DNA of 49,879 nucleotides from Pseudomonas sp. AL03 (GCF_029960815.1 NZ_JASBRE010000032.1:1-49879), one strand, 5' to 3'; positions 16,014-25,080 are shown, counted from the first letter of the stretch. Numbers and translations: made by a program. The notes: generated from the letters alone by a model not told the origin.

Positions 16014-17146
16014 CAACGCTCTCCCAACACCGTCGCGACGTTACGTTCAGCCATCGCCGGCCCGACGCTCATGCCGACACCCGTGTGCATCAGTGCCACG
16101 CTCACACCCGGCATCGGACGCAGGAACGAGAACGGCCCCGGTCCCCGAGAACCATAGACACCCTGCCAGCGTTCCACCACTTGCACCTTGCAACCCAGGG
16201 TGTGTTCTGCGAGCTCAATCATCCAATGGTCCACCTGCTCGGCATTGAACGGCGACGGATCGCGGCCGTAATGGTGGGAGTCGCCGATGATCAATTCACC
16301 GTGAGGCGTCGGGCTGATCAGCAGGTGAATGCCGTTTTCATGCAGATGCGGTTCCTCTCGCAGGATTTGCGCGTGCACCGCCGCCGCTTCCGGCAGATCG
16401 GCGAAGGCGCCGTAGTGCACGCAGCTCAAACCGGTGAGCAAAGCGTGTTGCAGGTTCAGGTTGATTTGCGGTCGGGCGCGAAGCATTTGCAGGCGACAGA
16501 TTTGCGGATTGAGTTCGGCGATCGGCTCGGCCAGCAGTGTCTGATAATCGTGACCGGAACAGACGATGATCTGTTCGGCGCTGAAGGATCCGGCGGTGCT
16601 GTGCAGGCGACCCGGCTCGACGTCACGCACCAGGGTGGAGAAGTGAAACGCGACGCCAAGCTCGCGGCGCAGGTAGTCGATCAGCGCCGGAATCACTTCG
16701 CGCGAATACAACTGCTGATCGTCCATCCCGAGCAACGCCGCGCGATGATGGCTGAACTGACCGCCGTAGACATCGCGTAACGCCGCACCGCGCAGCAGGT
16801 CGACGCGGTAACCGTGTTCCACGGCGCGACCCGCGCAGAAGGCTTCCAGCAGGTGTTCTTCCGCTTCGGTGCGGGCAAACAGGTACGAGCCGTTGCGCTT
16901 GAGTTGCAGACCGGCGAGCTGCGCCCATTGGCCCCAGATCTCGCGGCTGGCCTTGGCCAGTTCGAGCATCGGACCCGGTGGCTGGCCAGTGACCAGTGCC
17001 TGGCCGAAGTTACGTACCGAGGCGCCCAAAGGCGTTTCGCTGCGCTCGAAAACCGTGACTTTGAGACCGCGTATGGCGGCGGCGTAGGCGTGGGACAGGC
17101 CTAAAATTCCTGCGCCTACGATCAGCATGTCGTTGTGTTGTGTCAT
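16013..17146 (-). CDS. FAD-dependent oxidoreductase of the phosphonate locus (TIGR03364 type)
   Basis: A 377-residue DAO-family flavoprotein. The dinucleotide-binding motif is at the N-terminus (MLIVGAGILGLSHAYAA), the second FAD contact is VFERSE, and the C-terminal part has GVYGSRGPGPF and MHTGVGMSVGPAMAER. ATG 17146 is preferred; AGGAC lies upstream. It is translationally coupled to the PhnZ-like gene and lies 119 bases after the substrate-binding protein gene, with a REP pair between. Members of this subfamily accompany aminophosphonate genes and probably oxidise an aminophosphonate or an N-alkylated form of it. No PhnY-type 2-oxoglutarate dioxygenase, PhnW or PhnX gene is in the window, so this enzyme may prepare the HD enzyme's substrate (inference). 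Confidence 0.82.
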   Translation of the reverse strand: MTQHNDMLIVGAGILGLSHAYAAAIRGLKVTVFERSETPLGASVRNFGQALVTGQPPGPMLELAKASREIWGQWAQLAGLQLKRNGSYLFARTEAEEHLLEAFCAGRAVEHGYRVDLLRGAALRDVYGGQFSHHRAALLGMDDQQLYSREVIPALIDYLRRELGVAFHFSTLVRDVEPGRLHSTAGSFSAEQIIVCSGHDYQTLLAEPIAELNPQICRLQMLRARPQINLNLQHALLTGLSCVHYGAFADLPEAAAVHAQILREEPHLHENGIHLLISPTPHGELIIGDSHHYGRDPSPFNAEQVDHWMIELAEHTLGCKVQVVERWQGVYGSRGPGPFSFLRPMPGVSVALMHTGVGMSVGPAMAERNVATVLGER

Positions 17147-17171
17147 GGAGTTTTGTCCTGAATTCGAAGCC

Positions 17172-17246
17172 GCCTTCGCGGGCAAGCCTCGCTCCTACAG
17201 GGGAACGCGTATCCCTGTAGGAGCGAGGCTTGCCCGCGAAGGGGCC
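17172..17246. repeat. Inverted pair of REP palindromes
   Basis: Two copies of the main REP motif face each other between the FAD oxidoreductase and substrate-binding protein genes. The hairpin lies inside the putative phosphonate operon and may lower expression of the two downstream enzyme genes or stabilise upstream mRNA. Confidence 0.85.
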
Positions 17247-17265
17247 CTCACAGCCGATGAAGATC

Positions 17266-18291
17266 TTACTTGGCAACCACTTTCTCGGACTTGCCGTCAT
17301 AGCGCTTGCGCCATTCGGTGAGGATTTCATCGCGATTCTTCGACGCCCAGGCGAAGTCGTTCTTGATCAAACGTTGCTCATAATCCGCCGGCAATTCGGT
17401 CTGCGGCTTGGCAATACCCGGCTGAGCGAGCACGGCGAAGTTCTCTTTGTAAAGCTCCATCGCCGCCGGACTGGCGGAGAAGTCAGCCAGTTTCTTCGCC
17501 GCCTCTTCATGCGGTGTGCCCTTGATCACGGCGGTGGCTTCGATCTCCCAGCCCAAACCTTCTTTCGGCAGGATGATGTCCAGCGGCGCGCCTTGGCGTT
17601 TCAGCTGAACGGCGGGGTATTCGAAGGAAATACCGATCGGGAATTCACCGGCCGCCGCCAATTTGCACGGCTTGGAACCGGAGTGAACGTACTGGCCGAT
17701 GTTCTGGTGCAGGTCGTCCATGTACTGCCAGCCCTGCTTCTCGCCGAAGGTTTGCAGCCAGGCGCTGACGTCGAGGAAACCGGTGCCGGACGAGGCCGGG
17801 TTCGGCATGACGATCTTGCCTTTGTACTCAGGCTTGGTCAGGTCCTGCCAGCTCACGGGTTTGCTCAAACCCTGCTTCTCGGCCTCAACCGTGTTGAAGC
17901 AAATGGTCGCGGCCCAGACGTCCATGCCGACCCAGGCGGGCGGGTTAGCAGCATCGCGGTAGTTGCCGCCGATCTTGCCCAGGTCCTTCGGCGCATAGCT
18001 TTGCAGCATGCCTTGCTGATCGAGGATCGCCAGGCTCGAGGCCGCCAGGCCCCAGACTGCGTCAGCCTGCGGACGGGCTTTTTCGGCCAGCAACTTAGCG
18101 GTGATGATGCCGGTGGAATCGCGCACCCACTTGATCTCGACGTCCGGGTTGGCCTTTTCGAAGGCTTCTTTGTAGGTCTTCAGTTGTTCGGCTTCGAGGG
18201 CGGTGTACACCGTCAACTCGGTTTTCGCAGCGTAAGCGTTCAGGCTGAAAGCGGTGAGAACAGCAGCGGCCAGGGCCAGGGGCTTGAACAT
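17266..18291 (-). CDS. ABC transporter substrate-binding protein, 2-aminoethylphosphonate type
   Basis: Periplasmic solute-binding protein of 341 residues. The signal peptide is residues 1-21 (FKPLALAAAVLTAFSLNAYA). The mature part is of the extracellular family 1 type related to iron-binding FbpA (LTVYTALEAEQ; WVRDSTGIITAKLLAEKARP; MPNPASSGTGFLDVSAWL; IGISFEYPAVQL). This pattern corresponds to the family annotated as 2-aminoethylphosphonate-binding (PhnS2/AepX-like). The gene lies 45 bases downstream of the permease gene. Sequence alone could also fit an iron or polyamine-like solute; the neighbouring PhnZ-like enzyme and LysR regulator favour a phosphonate. Confidence 0.85.
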   Translation of the reverse strand: MFKPLALAAAVLTAFSLNAYAAKTELTVYTALEAEQLKTYKEAFEKANPDVEIKWVRDSTGIITAKLLAEKARPQADAVWGLAASSLAILDQQGMLQSYAPKDLGKIGGNYRDAANPPAWVGMDVWAATICFNTVEAEKQGLSKPVSWQDLTKPEYKGKIVMPNPASSGTGFLDVSAWLQTFGEKQGWQYMDDLHQNIGQYVHSGSKPCKLAAAGEFPIGISFEYPAVQLKRQGAPLDIILPKEGLGWEIEATAVIKGTPHEEAAKKLADFSASPAAMELYKENFAVLAQPGIAKPQTELPADYEQRLIKNDFAWASKNRDEILTEWRKRYDGKSEKVVAK

Positions 18292-18336
18292 GTCGTTTTA
18301 CCTTTTGTTTACCGGACGTTGAGTTGAGGGTGTGAA

Positions 18337-20061
18337 TCAGTGACCGGGCGCGGTCTGCCGCCAGGCCTGGGAGCGGCGCAGCAACCCGCGCGAAGCCCAG
18401 GCCAGCAGCAGGGACACGCCCGCCGAGGTGAACAGAATCAGGGTCGACATCGCCGCCGCGCCGCCGACATTGCCGGCGTCGTCCATGTTCAGCACCGCCA
18501 CTGCCGCGAGGAGGGTGTCGGGGCTGTAGAGGAAGATCGCCGCCGAGACGGTGGTCATGGCCGAGACGAACAGGTAGCGCACGATGTCCAGCAGCGCCGG
18601 CAGGCAAATCGGCACGGTGACGCGAAGGTAATGCCGATACAGCGGCGCCTTGAGCGACAACGCGGCAGCTTCGAACTCAGCATCGAGCTGACGCAGCGCG
18701 GTGGTGGCGGTCATTTGCGCGGTGGTCAAATAGTGCGCAATGGTGCAAACCACCAGCAGAGTCATGGTTCCGTAGAGCACATGCAGCGGGTTGCCGGTAA
18801 GGTTGAAGAAGAAAACGTAACCCAAGCCCAGCACCAGACCCGGCACCGCCATCGGTATGAAACTGAGCATGCGCAGGATCAGATTCAGTCCGCGCTGGCC
18901 CTTGGTTTTTTCCATCAGGTACGCGCCGGTGAAGATCAGCACGCTGCCGATCAACGCCGTGCACAGGGCCATCTTCACGCTGTTGCCATAGGCCAGCCAG
19001 CCGCCACCCGCCGTGTCGTTGAACTGGTAATGGTTGAGTGACAGCGACAGGTTGTACGGCCAGAATTTCACCAGCGACGAGTACACCGCCATGCCGAACA
19101 CCAGCAGCAACACCGCGCAGATCAGCAACACGATCGTCAGGTAGCAGCCGTCCCGCAGTTTCGACGGCACCGGTTGAAAGACCTGCGCCCTACCGCTCAT
19201 GGAATCGCCGTGACGCCGACGCAGCCAGGCGTCGACACCGAAGCTGAACAGCGCCGGCAGCAGCAGGACCATGCCGATCAACGCGCCGCGACCGAATTGT
19301 TGTTGGCCGACCACGGCTTTGTAGGCTTCCAGCGCCAGCACCTGATAATCGCCACCGACCACCACGGGCACGCCGAAGTCGGTGATGGTCAGGGTGAACA
19401 CCAGACAGAACGCCGCGAACACCGCCTGACGCGTCGCCGGCCAAGTGATGCTGCGGAAAGCTTTCGCCGGACTGGCGCCCATGCTGGAGGCCGCATCGAA
19501 GAGCCGCGCATCCGCCAGGGAAAGCGCCGACAGCAAAATCATCAAAGCGTGTGGGAAGGTGTAGATGACCTCGCCCAGAACAATGCCCCAGAAGCCGTAG
19601 ATGTTGTCCGAGAGCAAACCGCGCAGCATGCCCTGGTTGCCGAACAGATAGACCAGCGCAATCCCCGGCAACATCGATGGCGCCATCAGCGGCAACAACG
19701 ACATGCCGCGCCAGATAGCTTTGCCAGGAATCAACGTGCGTTGCAGCGCGTAGGCAAACAGGTAAGCCAGCGGAACGACAATGGCCGCAACGCTGAGGGA
19801 AACTTTCAGGCTATTGCCGAGCAACCAGTGGAAATTCGCGCTGGTCACCAATTCACGGGCGGCCACCAGACCGCCGCCCTGCCCGGCTTCCGAACTGAAA
19901 CCGCGCCAGAAGATCGCCAGCAACGGCATCAACACCGCAACGCCGAGCAACACCAGCAACAGGACTTTGCCGCCGACCACGAACACCCGGTCGCCGATCT
20001 CGGCACGGGAGGTCTGCCGAACCTGCTTGTGCGGTATCGGCAGCGCGAGGTTCGCGCTCAT
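18337..20061 (-). CDS. ABC transporter permease, 2-aminoethylphosphonate type
   Basis: A 574-residue inner-membrane protein with two fused permease domains, the arrangement of FbpB/ThiP-type systems. Each half has the EAA-like loop: SMGASPAKAFRSITWPATRQ in the first and ALSLKAPLYRHYLRVTVPIC in the second. The ATG at 20061 overlaps the ATPase stop codon (ATGA); the open frame upstream to 20199 is a shadow of the ATPase gene. With the ATPase and the downstream binding protein it forms one importer. Confidence 0.88.
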   Translation of the reverse strand: MSANLALPIPHKQVRQTSRAEIGDRVFVVGGKVLLLVLLGVAVLMPLLAIFWRGFSSEAGQGGGLVAARELVTSANFHWLLGNSLKVSLSVAAIVVPLAYLFAYALQRTLIPGKAIWRGMSLLPLMAPSMLPGIALVYLFGNQGMLRGLLSDNIYGFWGIVLGEVIYTFPHALMILLSALSLADARLFDAASSMGASPAKAFRSITWPATRQAVFAAFCLVFTLTITDFGVPVVVGGDYQVLALEAYKAVVGQQQFGRGALIGMVLLLPALFSFGVDAWLRRRHGDSMSGRAQVFQPVPSKLRDGCYLTIVLLICAVLLLVFGMAVYSSLVKFWPYNLSLSLNHYQFNDTAGGGWLAYGNSVKMALCTALIGSVLIFTGAYLMEKTKGQRGLNLILRMLSFIPMAVPGLVLGLGYVFFFNLTGNPLHVLYGTMTLLVVCTIAHYLTTAQMTATTALRQLDAEFEAAALSLKAPLYRHYLRVTVPICLPALLDIVRYLFVSAMTTVSAAIFLYSPDTLLAAVAVLNMDDAGNVGGAAAMSTLILFTSAGVSLLLAWASRGLLRRSQAWRQTAPGH

Positions 20062-21137
20062 CAGGCAAACACCTGCAAGCTGCGCGGAGGCAAGGCGACC
20101 ATGATCTGCTGCGCGCCAAGGCGCGGCATGGCTTCTGGCGCCAGTTCCGCGAGTAATGCGTGGCCCGGCAGTTGATCGAGCTCGAAGCTCATGCGGCAAC
20201 GGTTGCCGAGGAAGGTGATCTCGCGAACCTTGGCCGGAAACAGGTTTTCTTCATGCACCGGCGGGTTGACGTTGATCGCTTCCGGACGGCAGAACAGACG
20301 ACCCGATGCGGCGTTGCCCGAATCGGCGGCCAGGCGCATGTTCATCCCGCCGACCTGAGCGTGGCTGTCGCTGCTGCGGCGGAACGGCAGCCAATTGCCC
20401 TGGCCGACGAACTCGGCCACAAACGGTGTTGCCGGACGGTCGTAGATTTCCTGCGGCGTGGCGTACTGCTCAACCTTGCCGTTATTCATCACGGCGATGC
20501 GGTCGGCCATCAGCATGGCTTCGTCCTGATTGTGGGTGACCATCAGGGTGGTAACGCCAAGGTTGCGCTGCAGTTGGCGCAGTTCGGTGCACAGATGCTC
20601 GCGGACCCGGGCGTCGAGGGCCGACATCGGTTCGTCGAGCAGCAGCAACGAAGGTGCCGGCGCCAATGCCCGAGCCAGCGCGACACGCTGCTGTTGGCCG
20701 CCAGACAATTGGCCGGGGTATTTTTTCTCACTGCCGATCAGGCCGACCAGTTCCAGCATCTGACCGACGCGCTGGCGCACTTCTTCGCGACCAGTGCCAG
20801 CGAGGCCGTAGGCGATGTTCGCTTCGACAGTGAGATTGGGGAACAGCGCGTAGGACTGAAACAGAATGCCGTAGTCCCGAGCCTGAGGTGCCAGGTGGGA
20901 AACGTCGCGATCACCGAGGTACAACTCGCCGCTGTCCTGCTTCTCAAGACCGGCGATGCAGCGCAATAAGGTGGTTTTGCCGCAGCCCGACGGACCGAGC
21001 AAACACACCAGTTCACCGGCCGCCACGTCGAGGGAAACGTTATCCAGCGCGGTGAACGCGCCGAAGCGTTTCTGCACGCCGCGCACTTTCATCGGGGCGC
21101 CGGGGTTGGTCAGGGCAGTTGCGATCGAGTGGTTCAT
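20061..21137 (-). CDS. ABC transporter ATP-binding protein, 2-aminoethylphosphonate type
   Basis: A 358-residue cytoplasmic ATPase. Walker A is GPSGCGKTT (about residues 49-57), the Q-loop is ILFQSYALFP, the signature is LSGGQQQRVALARAL, Walker B is LLLLDEPMSALD, and the switch His is MVTHNQDEA. A C-terminal TOBE-like regulatory domain follows (RLFCRPEAINVNPPVHEENL). It is the first gene of the importer operon and starts 231 bases after the LysR gene. It is translationally coupled to the permease. Confidence 0.92.
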   Translation of the reverse strand: MNHSIATALTNPGAPMKVRGVQKRFGAFTALDNVSLDVAAGELVCLLGPSGCGKTTLLRCIAGLEKQDSGELYLGDRDVSHLAPQARDYGILFQSYALFPNLTVEANIAYGLAGTGREEVRQRVGQMLELVGLIGSEKKYPGQLSGGQQQRVALARALAPAPSLLLLDEPMSALDARVREHLCTELRQLQRNLGVTTLMVTHNQDEAMLMADRIAVMNNGKVEQYATPQEIYDRPATPFVAEFVGQGNWLPFRRSSDSHAQVGGMNMRLAADSGNAASGRLFCRPEAINVNPPVHEENLFPAKVREITFLGNRCRMSFELDQLPGHALLAELAPEAMPRLGAQQIMVALPPRSLQVFA

Positions 21138-21270
21138 GGACAGGCCTCATCAAGCAGATGAAGGCCATCCTAGATTTGTAATGCGTCCGTGATGTGGCAG
21201 TGAGGCAAAAACGGCTGATAGTGGTATTCAAGGATTTGGGTTCATGTTCAAGAGGTGCGCTGCCTGAGCT

Positions 21271-21349
21271 GGCGCCTTCGCGGGCAAGCCTCGCTCCTAC
21301 AGTTTTATCGCATTCCCCCGTAGGAGCGAGGCTTGCCCGCGAAGAGGCC
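21271..21349. repeat. Inverted pair of REP palindromes
   Basis: Main-family REP copies face each other between the LysR gene and the importer operon. The remaining 120 or so bases up to 21137 should contain the operon promoter; I could not pick one out with confidence. Confidence 0.85.
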
Positions 21350-21368
21350 GGCACAGTCACCGCAGGAC

Positions 21369-22232
21369 CTAAGCAGGGGCCATTTCCTGCGCCAACCCCA
21401 GAAACGCCGCCGGCAGCCGCGCGCCTTTTCGTTCCTTGAGGCAGTACAAATACTCCGGAATCTGCGGCGCATTCTCGATGGTCAGCACGCGCAATTGCGG
21501 ATCATGCGGCACTTCCTGCCGGGCAATAATGCTGATACCGATGTTGCGCAGCACCGCCTCACGGATCGACTCACGGCTGCCAATCTCCAGCAACGGCCCG
21601 AAACTCACCCCGGCACTGGCCAACAATTCTTCCGTCAAACGCCGAGTGGTCGAGCCCGACTCACGCATCAGCAAGGTATGCCCGGCCAACGCACTGAGCG
21701 GCACAGGGTCGTGGACCGCCAGCGGATGATTGCGATGCACCGCCAGCACCAGCGGATCGCTGCCGAGTACGCGGCGGATCAGCCGCGCATCGTCGAGCAA
21801 CTGCGACGACGCCGCGATGTCCACACGGTACTCCTCGAGCGCCTCCAGCACTTGCTGTGAGTTGCCGATTTCTACCGATACCTCTACGTGCGGCAAGCGC
21901 TCGCGAAAAGTCTTCACCAGATCGAGGATGTAATAAGGCGCCGTGGCCGCAATGCGCAACGTGCCCTGGACCTGACCGCTGTTACGCAGGAAAAACTCGA
22001 TGTCGGCTTCCTGCTGCAACAGCGCCTTGACCATCGGCAGCAACCGCGCGCCGTCATCGCTGACGCTGAGGCGACGGCCGCCACGGTAGAACAACTCAAC
22101 CGAGTACTGACTCTCCAGATGCCGAATCTGGGTCGTCACCGTGGGTTGGCTCAGGCCGAGTTTTTTCGCCGCCAGGGTAATGCTGCCCAAGCGGGCCACC
22201 ATGTAAAACGCCTTCAGCTCGGCACTCAGCAC
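21369..22232 (-). CDS. LysR-family regulator of the phosphonate locus
   Basis: A 287-residue LysR regulator. The N-terminal winged helix is typical (ELKAFYMVARLGSITLAAKK, then LGLSQPTVTTQIRHLE), followed by a co-inducer domain (TLRIAATAPYYILDLVKTF; GSRESIREAVLRNIGISIIA). It belongs by context and appearance to the regulators found with 2-aminoethylphosphonate genes. The start is GTG 22232. It is only 16 bases downstream of cadA on the same strand, so cadmium-induced read-through could raise its expression. Orientation is the same as the importer operon, unlike the common divergent LysR arrangement. Confidence 0.88.
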   Translation of the reverse strand: MLSAELKAFYMVARLGSITLAAKKLGLSQPTVTTQIRHLESQYSVELFYRGGRRLSVSDDGARLLPMVKALLQQEADIEFFLRNSGQVQGTLRIAATAPYYILDLVKTFRERLPHVEVSVEIGNSQQVLEALEEYRVDIAASSQLLDDARLIRRVLGSDPLVLAVHRNHPLAVHDPVPLSALAGHTLLMRESGSTTRRLTEELLASAGVSFGPLLEIGSRESIREAVLRNIGISIIARQEVPHDPQLRVLTIENAPQIPEYLYCLKERKGARLPAAFLGLAQEMAPA

Positions 22233-22248
22233 ACCCGTCCCTCATCGT

Positions 22249-24537
22249 CTATTTGCGCAACAGGCGCAAACCGTTAAACACCACCAACAGGCTCACGCCC
22301 ATGTCGGCGAACACCGCCATCCACATAGTGGCGATCCCAGCGAAGGTTACTCCAAGAAAGATCGCTTTGATGACCAATGCCAGGGCAATGTTTTGTTTGA
22401 GGATGCGGGAAGTCTGCCGTGACAGCCGGATAAAGGTCGGGATCTTGCGCAGATCGTCGTCCATCAGGGCGACATCGGCCGTTTCGATCGCGGTATCCGT
22501 ACCCGCCGCCGCCATGGCGAAACCAATCTCGGCCCGCGCCAGCGCCGGTGCGTCGTTGATGCCGTCGCCGACCATGCCGACGTGATGGCCCTGTGCATAA
22601 AGGTCTTCGATGGCTTGCAGCTTGTCGGTCGGCAACAGATCGCCCTTGGCCTCGTCGATGCCCACTTGCGCGGCAATCGCCTGAGCGGTGTGGACGTTGT
22701 CGCCGGTGAGCATCAGGGTTTTGATGCCCAGATCGTGCAGTTGCTGGATCGCCTCGCGGCTGGACTCTTTGACCGTATCGGCGACGGCGAACAGTGCCAG
22801 CGGGCCGGACTTGTCGAGCAACAGCACCACGGACTTGCCCTGTTTCTCCAGCGCGAACAGCTTTTCCTCCAGCGCTGGAGAGCACAGGCCCAGTTCTTCC
22901 ACCAGGCGGTGGTTGCCCAAGTGATACGTCTGACCGTTGATTTCGCCACGTACGCCGCGGCCGGCCAGCGCCTCGAAGTTATCCACAACGAGCGGTGCGA
23001 GTTGTTTATCCACAGCCGCATTGGCGATGGCCAATGACACTGGGTGATCCGAGCGACCAGCCAACGCCGCCGCAATCGCCGGGGCTGATTCTTCGACGGT
23101 CGGATCGAGGGACAAGTAATCGGTCTGCACCGGTTTGCCGTGAGTGAGGGTGCCGGTCTTGTCCAACGCCAGATAATCGAGTTTGTGACCACCCTCCAGG
23201 TACACGCCGCCCTTGACCAGAATGCCTTTGCGCGCCGCTGCTGCCAGGCCGCTGACGATGGTTACTGGCGTAGAAATAACCAGTGCACAAGGGCAGGCGA
23301 CCACCAGCAACACCAACGCCCGGTAGATCCAGTCGAACCATACAGCGCCCATGAACAGTGGCGGAATCACTGCAACGGCGAGGGCCAGGATGAACACCGC
23401 CGGCGTGTAGATTTTCGAGAAACTGTCGACGAAACGCTGGGTGGGTGCCCGCGCACCCTGAGCCTGTTCCACGGCGTGGATGATCCGCGCCAGGGTCGAA
23501 TTGTTGGACGCCGCGGTCACGGCGTATTCCAGGGACCCGGCCTGGTTGATGGTGCCGGCAAATACTTTGTCGCCGACTGTTTTCTCAACCGGCAGGCTTT
23601 CACCGGTGATCGGTGCCTGATCGATGGTCGAACTGCCCGAAACCACTTCACCGTCCAGACCAATCCGCTCGCCGGGACGTACCCGCACTCGCGCGCCCAG
23701 CTCAATGGTTTTGACGTCCCGCTCGATCCAACTGCCGTCGGCTTGCTGCACCGTGGCCTGCTCCGGGGTCATCTGCATCAACCCGCCGATGGCGTTGCGC
23801 GCACGGTCCAGCGACTTGGCCTCTATCAACTCGGCCACGGTGAACAGGAACATCACCATCGCCGCTTCCGGCCACTGGCCGATCAGGATTGCGCCGGTCA
23901 CCGCGATGCTCATCAACGCGTTGATGTTCAGGTTGAGGTTCTTGAGCGCGATCCAGCCTTTCTTGTAGGTGGTCAGGCCACCGCTGAGGATCGAAATCAG
24001 CGCGATGATCGCCACCACCCAAGTCGGTGCGGCGTTAGTGAAGTGGATAACTTCGGCGGCCAGTGCGCCAACACCGGCCAGCGCCAAGGGCCACCAGTGC
24101 TTTTTCTCGGGGATTGGCGCGGGCGCTTCGGTGCCCTGCTCCATCGACTCGGCTTGCATGCCCAGGGATTTGATCGCGTCGATGATCGGCGCGGTGCTCG
24201 GCAGGTCATGGGTGACGCCCAATACGCGGTTGATCAGGTTGAATTCCAGTTGCTGCACGCCCACGAGTTTGCCGAGTTTGTTCTGGATCAGCGTTTGTTC
24301 GGTTGGGCAATCCATGGCGTCGATGCGGAAACTGCTCAGCCGCGTGCCGGCGGTCGGCTTGTCATTCAACTTGATCAGCGATGGCGCCACCACTTTGGAA
24401 GAACAGCAGGAATCACCATGTCCGCCATGCTCGTGGCTTGCATTGTCATGCTGGGGCACAGGCTGCAGTTTGTGGCTGTGATCGTGATCGTGATCGTGAT
24501 CAGCCTCGGGTTTGTGCGTGTGAAGGGAATCGCTCAT
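22249..24537 (-). CDS. cadA: Cd(II)/Zn(II)/Pb(II)-exporting P-type ATPase
   Basis: P1B-type ATPase of 762 residues exporting soft divalent metals across the inner membrane. A His-rich N-terminus (HTHKPEADHDHDHDHSH, then more His and GDSCCSS) precedes one metal-binding-like domain whose motif reads MDCPTEQ rather than CxxC. Catalytic motifs: TGES (APITGESLPVEK), metal-site CPC in VVACPCALVIS, phosphorylation DKTGTLTHG, and hinge GDGINDAPAL. ATG 24537 is chosen; the frame runs on to 24651 through the operator and cadR start and cannot be coding there. It diverges from cadR, whose operator overlaps its promoter. Confidence 0.95.
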   Translation of the reverse strand: MSDSLHTHKPEADHDHDHDHSHKLQPVPQHDNASHEHGGHGDSCCSSKVVAPSLIKLNDKPTAGTRLSSFRIDAMDCPTEQTLIQNKLGKLVGVQQLEFNLINRVLGVTHDLPSTAPIIDAIKSLGMQAESMEQGTEAPAPIPEKKHWWPLALAGVGALAAEVIHFTNAAPTWVVAIIALISILSGGLTTYKKGWIALKNLNLNINALMSIAVTGAILIGQWPEAAMVMFLFTVAELIEAKSLDRARNAIGGLMQMTPEQATVQQADGSWIERDVKTIELGARVRVRPGERIGLDGEVVSGSSTIDQAPITGESLPVEKTVGDKVFAGTINQAGSLEYAVTAASNNSTLARIIHAVEQAQGARAPTQRFVDSFSKIYTPAVFILALAVAVIPPLFMGAVWFDWIYRALVLLVVACPCALVISTPVTIVSGLAAAARKGILVKGGVYLEGGHKLDYLALDKTGTLTHGKPVQTDYLSLDPTVEESAPAIAAALAGRSDHPVSLAIANAAVDKQLAPLVVDNFEALAGRGVRGEINGQTYHLGNHRLVEELGLCSPALEEKLFALEKQGKSVVLLLDKSGPLALFAVADTVKESSREAIQQLHDLGIKTLMLTGDNVHTAQAIAAQVGIDEAKGDLLPTDKLQAIEDLYAQGHHVGMVGDGINDAPALARAEIGFAMAAAGTDTAIETADVALMDDDLRKIPTFIRLSRQTSRILKQNIALALVIKAIFLGVTFAGIATMWMAVFADMGVSLLVVFNGLRLLRK

Positions 24538-24568
24538 TGGGTCGCGTCCAGAAAGGTGCCTGTTGCCA

Positions 24569-24599
24569 AGTAAAGACCCTGTAGCCACTATAGGGTCAA
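24569..24599 (-). promoter_or_regulatory. cadA promoter with CadR operator (19-bp MerR-type spacer)
   Basis: On the minus strand TTGACC (24594-24599) and TTTACT (24569-24574) are separated by 19 bases, the over-long spacer typical of MerR-controlled promoters. The dyad GACCCT-N11-AGGGTC fills 24575-24597 and sits between the two hexamers. Metal-bound CadR would untwist this spacer to start cadA transcription. Confidence 0.9.
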
Positions 24600-24622
24600 G
24601 CACCCTTTTGGAGATTGCCGTC

Positions 24623-25072
24623 ATGAAGATCGGAGAACTGGCCAAACTCACCGACTGCGCCGTGGAAACTATCCGCTACTACGAGCGCGAAAACCTGCTG
24701 CCGGAACCGGCCCGCAGCGACGGCAACTACCGCGTCTACACCCAGGCCCACGCCGAACGCCTGACCTTCATCCGCAACTGCCGCACCCTCGACATGACCC
24801 TGGAAGAAATCCGCAGCCTGCTGGCATTGCGCGACAGTCCGCAGGATCAGTGTGAAAGCGTGAATGCGTTGATCGACGAGCACATTTATCACGTGAAGGC
24901 GCGGATTGATGGGTTGCTGGCATTACAGGTACAACTGCTGGACCTGCGCCAACGCTGTGGCGAGGGGCCGGAAATTGATCAGTGCGGGATTTTGCAGCGG
25001 CTTGAGGTGAGCGGTGGGGTGGTGGCGACGGAGGTTGAGCATACTCATGTGGGCCGCAGTCACGGGCATTAA
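24623..25072 (+). CDS. cadR: MerR-family Cd(II)/Pb(II)-responsive regulator
   Basis: A 149-residue MerR regulator. The DNA-binding helix-turn-helix and wing (MKIGELAKLTDCAVETIRYY; GNYRVYTQAH) are followed by a dimerisation helix and metal ligands: Cys77 (DQCESVN), Cys112 and Cys121 (RCGEGPEIDQC), plus a His-rich tail (EHTHVGRSHGH). Cys77 and Cys112 fall where I remember the CadR ligands. Start ATG 24623 with TTTTGGAG upstream; the open frame from 24563 overlaps the operator and is not coding. It is divergent from cadA. Confidence 0.93.
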   Translation: MKIGELAKLTDCAVETIRYYERENLLPEPARSDGNYRVYTQAHAERLTFIRNCRTLDMTLEEIRSLLALRDSPQDQCESVNALIDEHIYHVKARIDGLLALQVQLLDLRQRCGEGPEIDQCGILQRLEVSGGVVATEVEHTHVGRSHGH

Positions 25073-25080
25073 GGGCCTAT

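Noticed and set aside
23140..24573. 477-codon open frame opposite cadA
   Set aside because: Antisense of cadA; it would also run through the cadA start and into the promoter.
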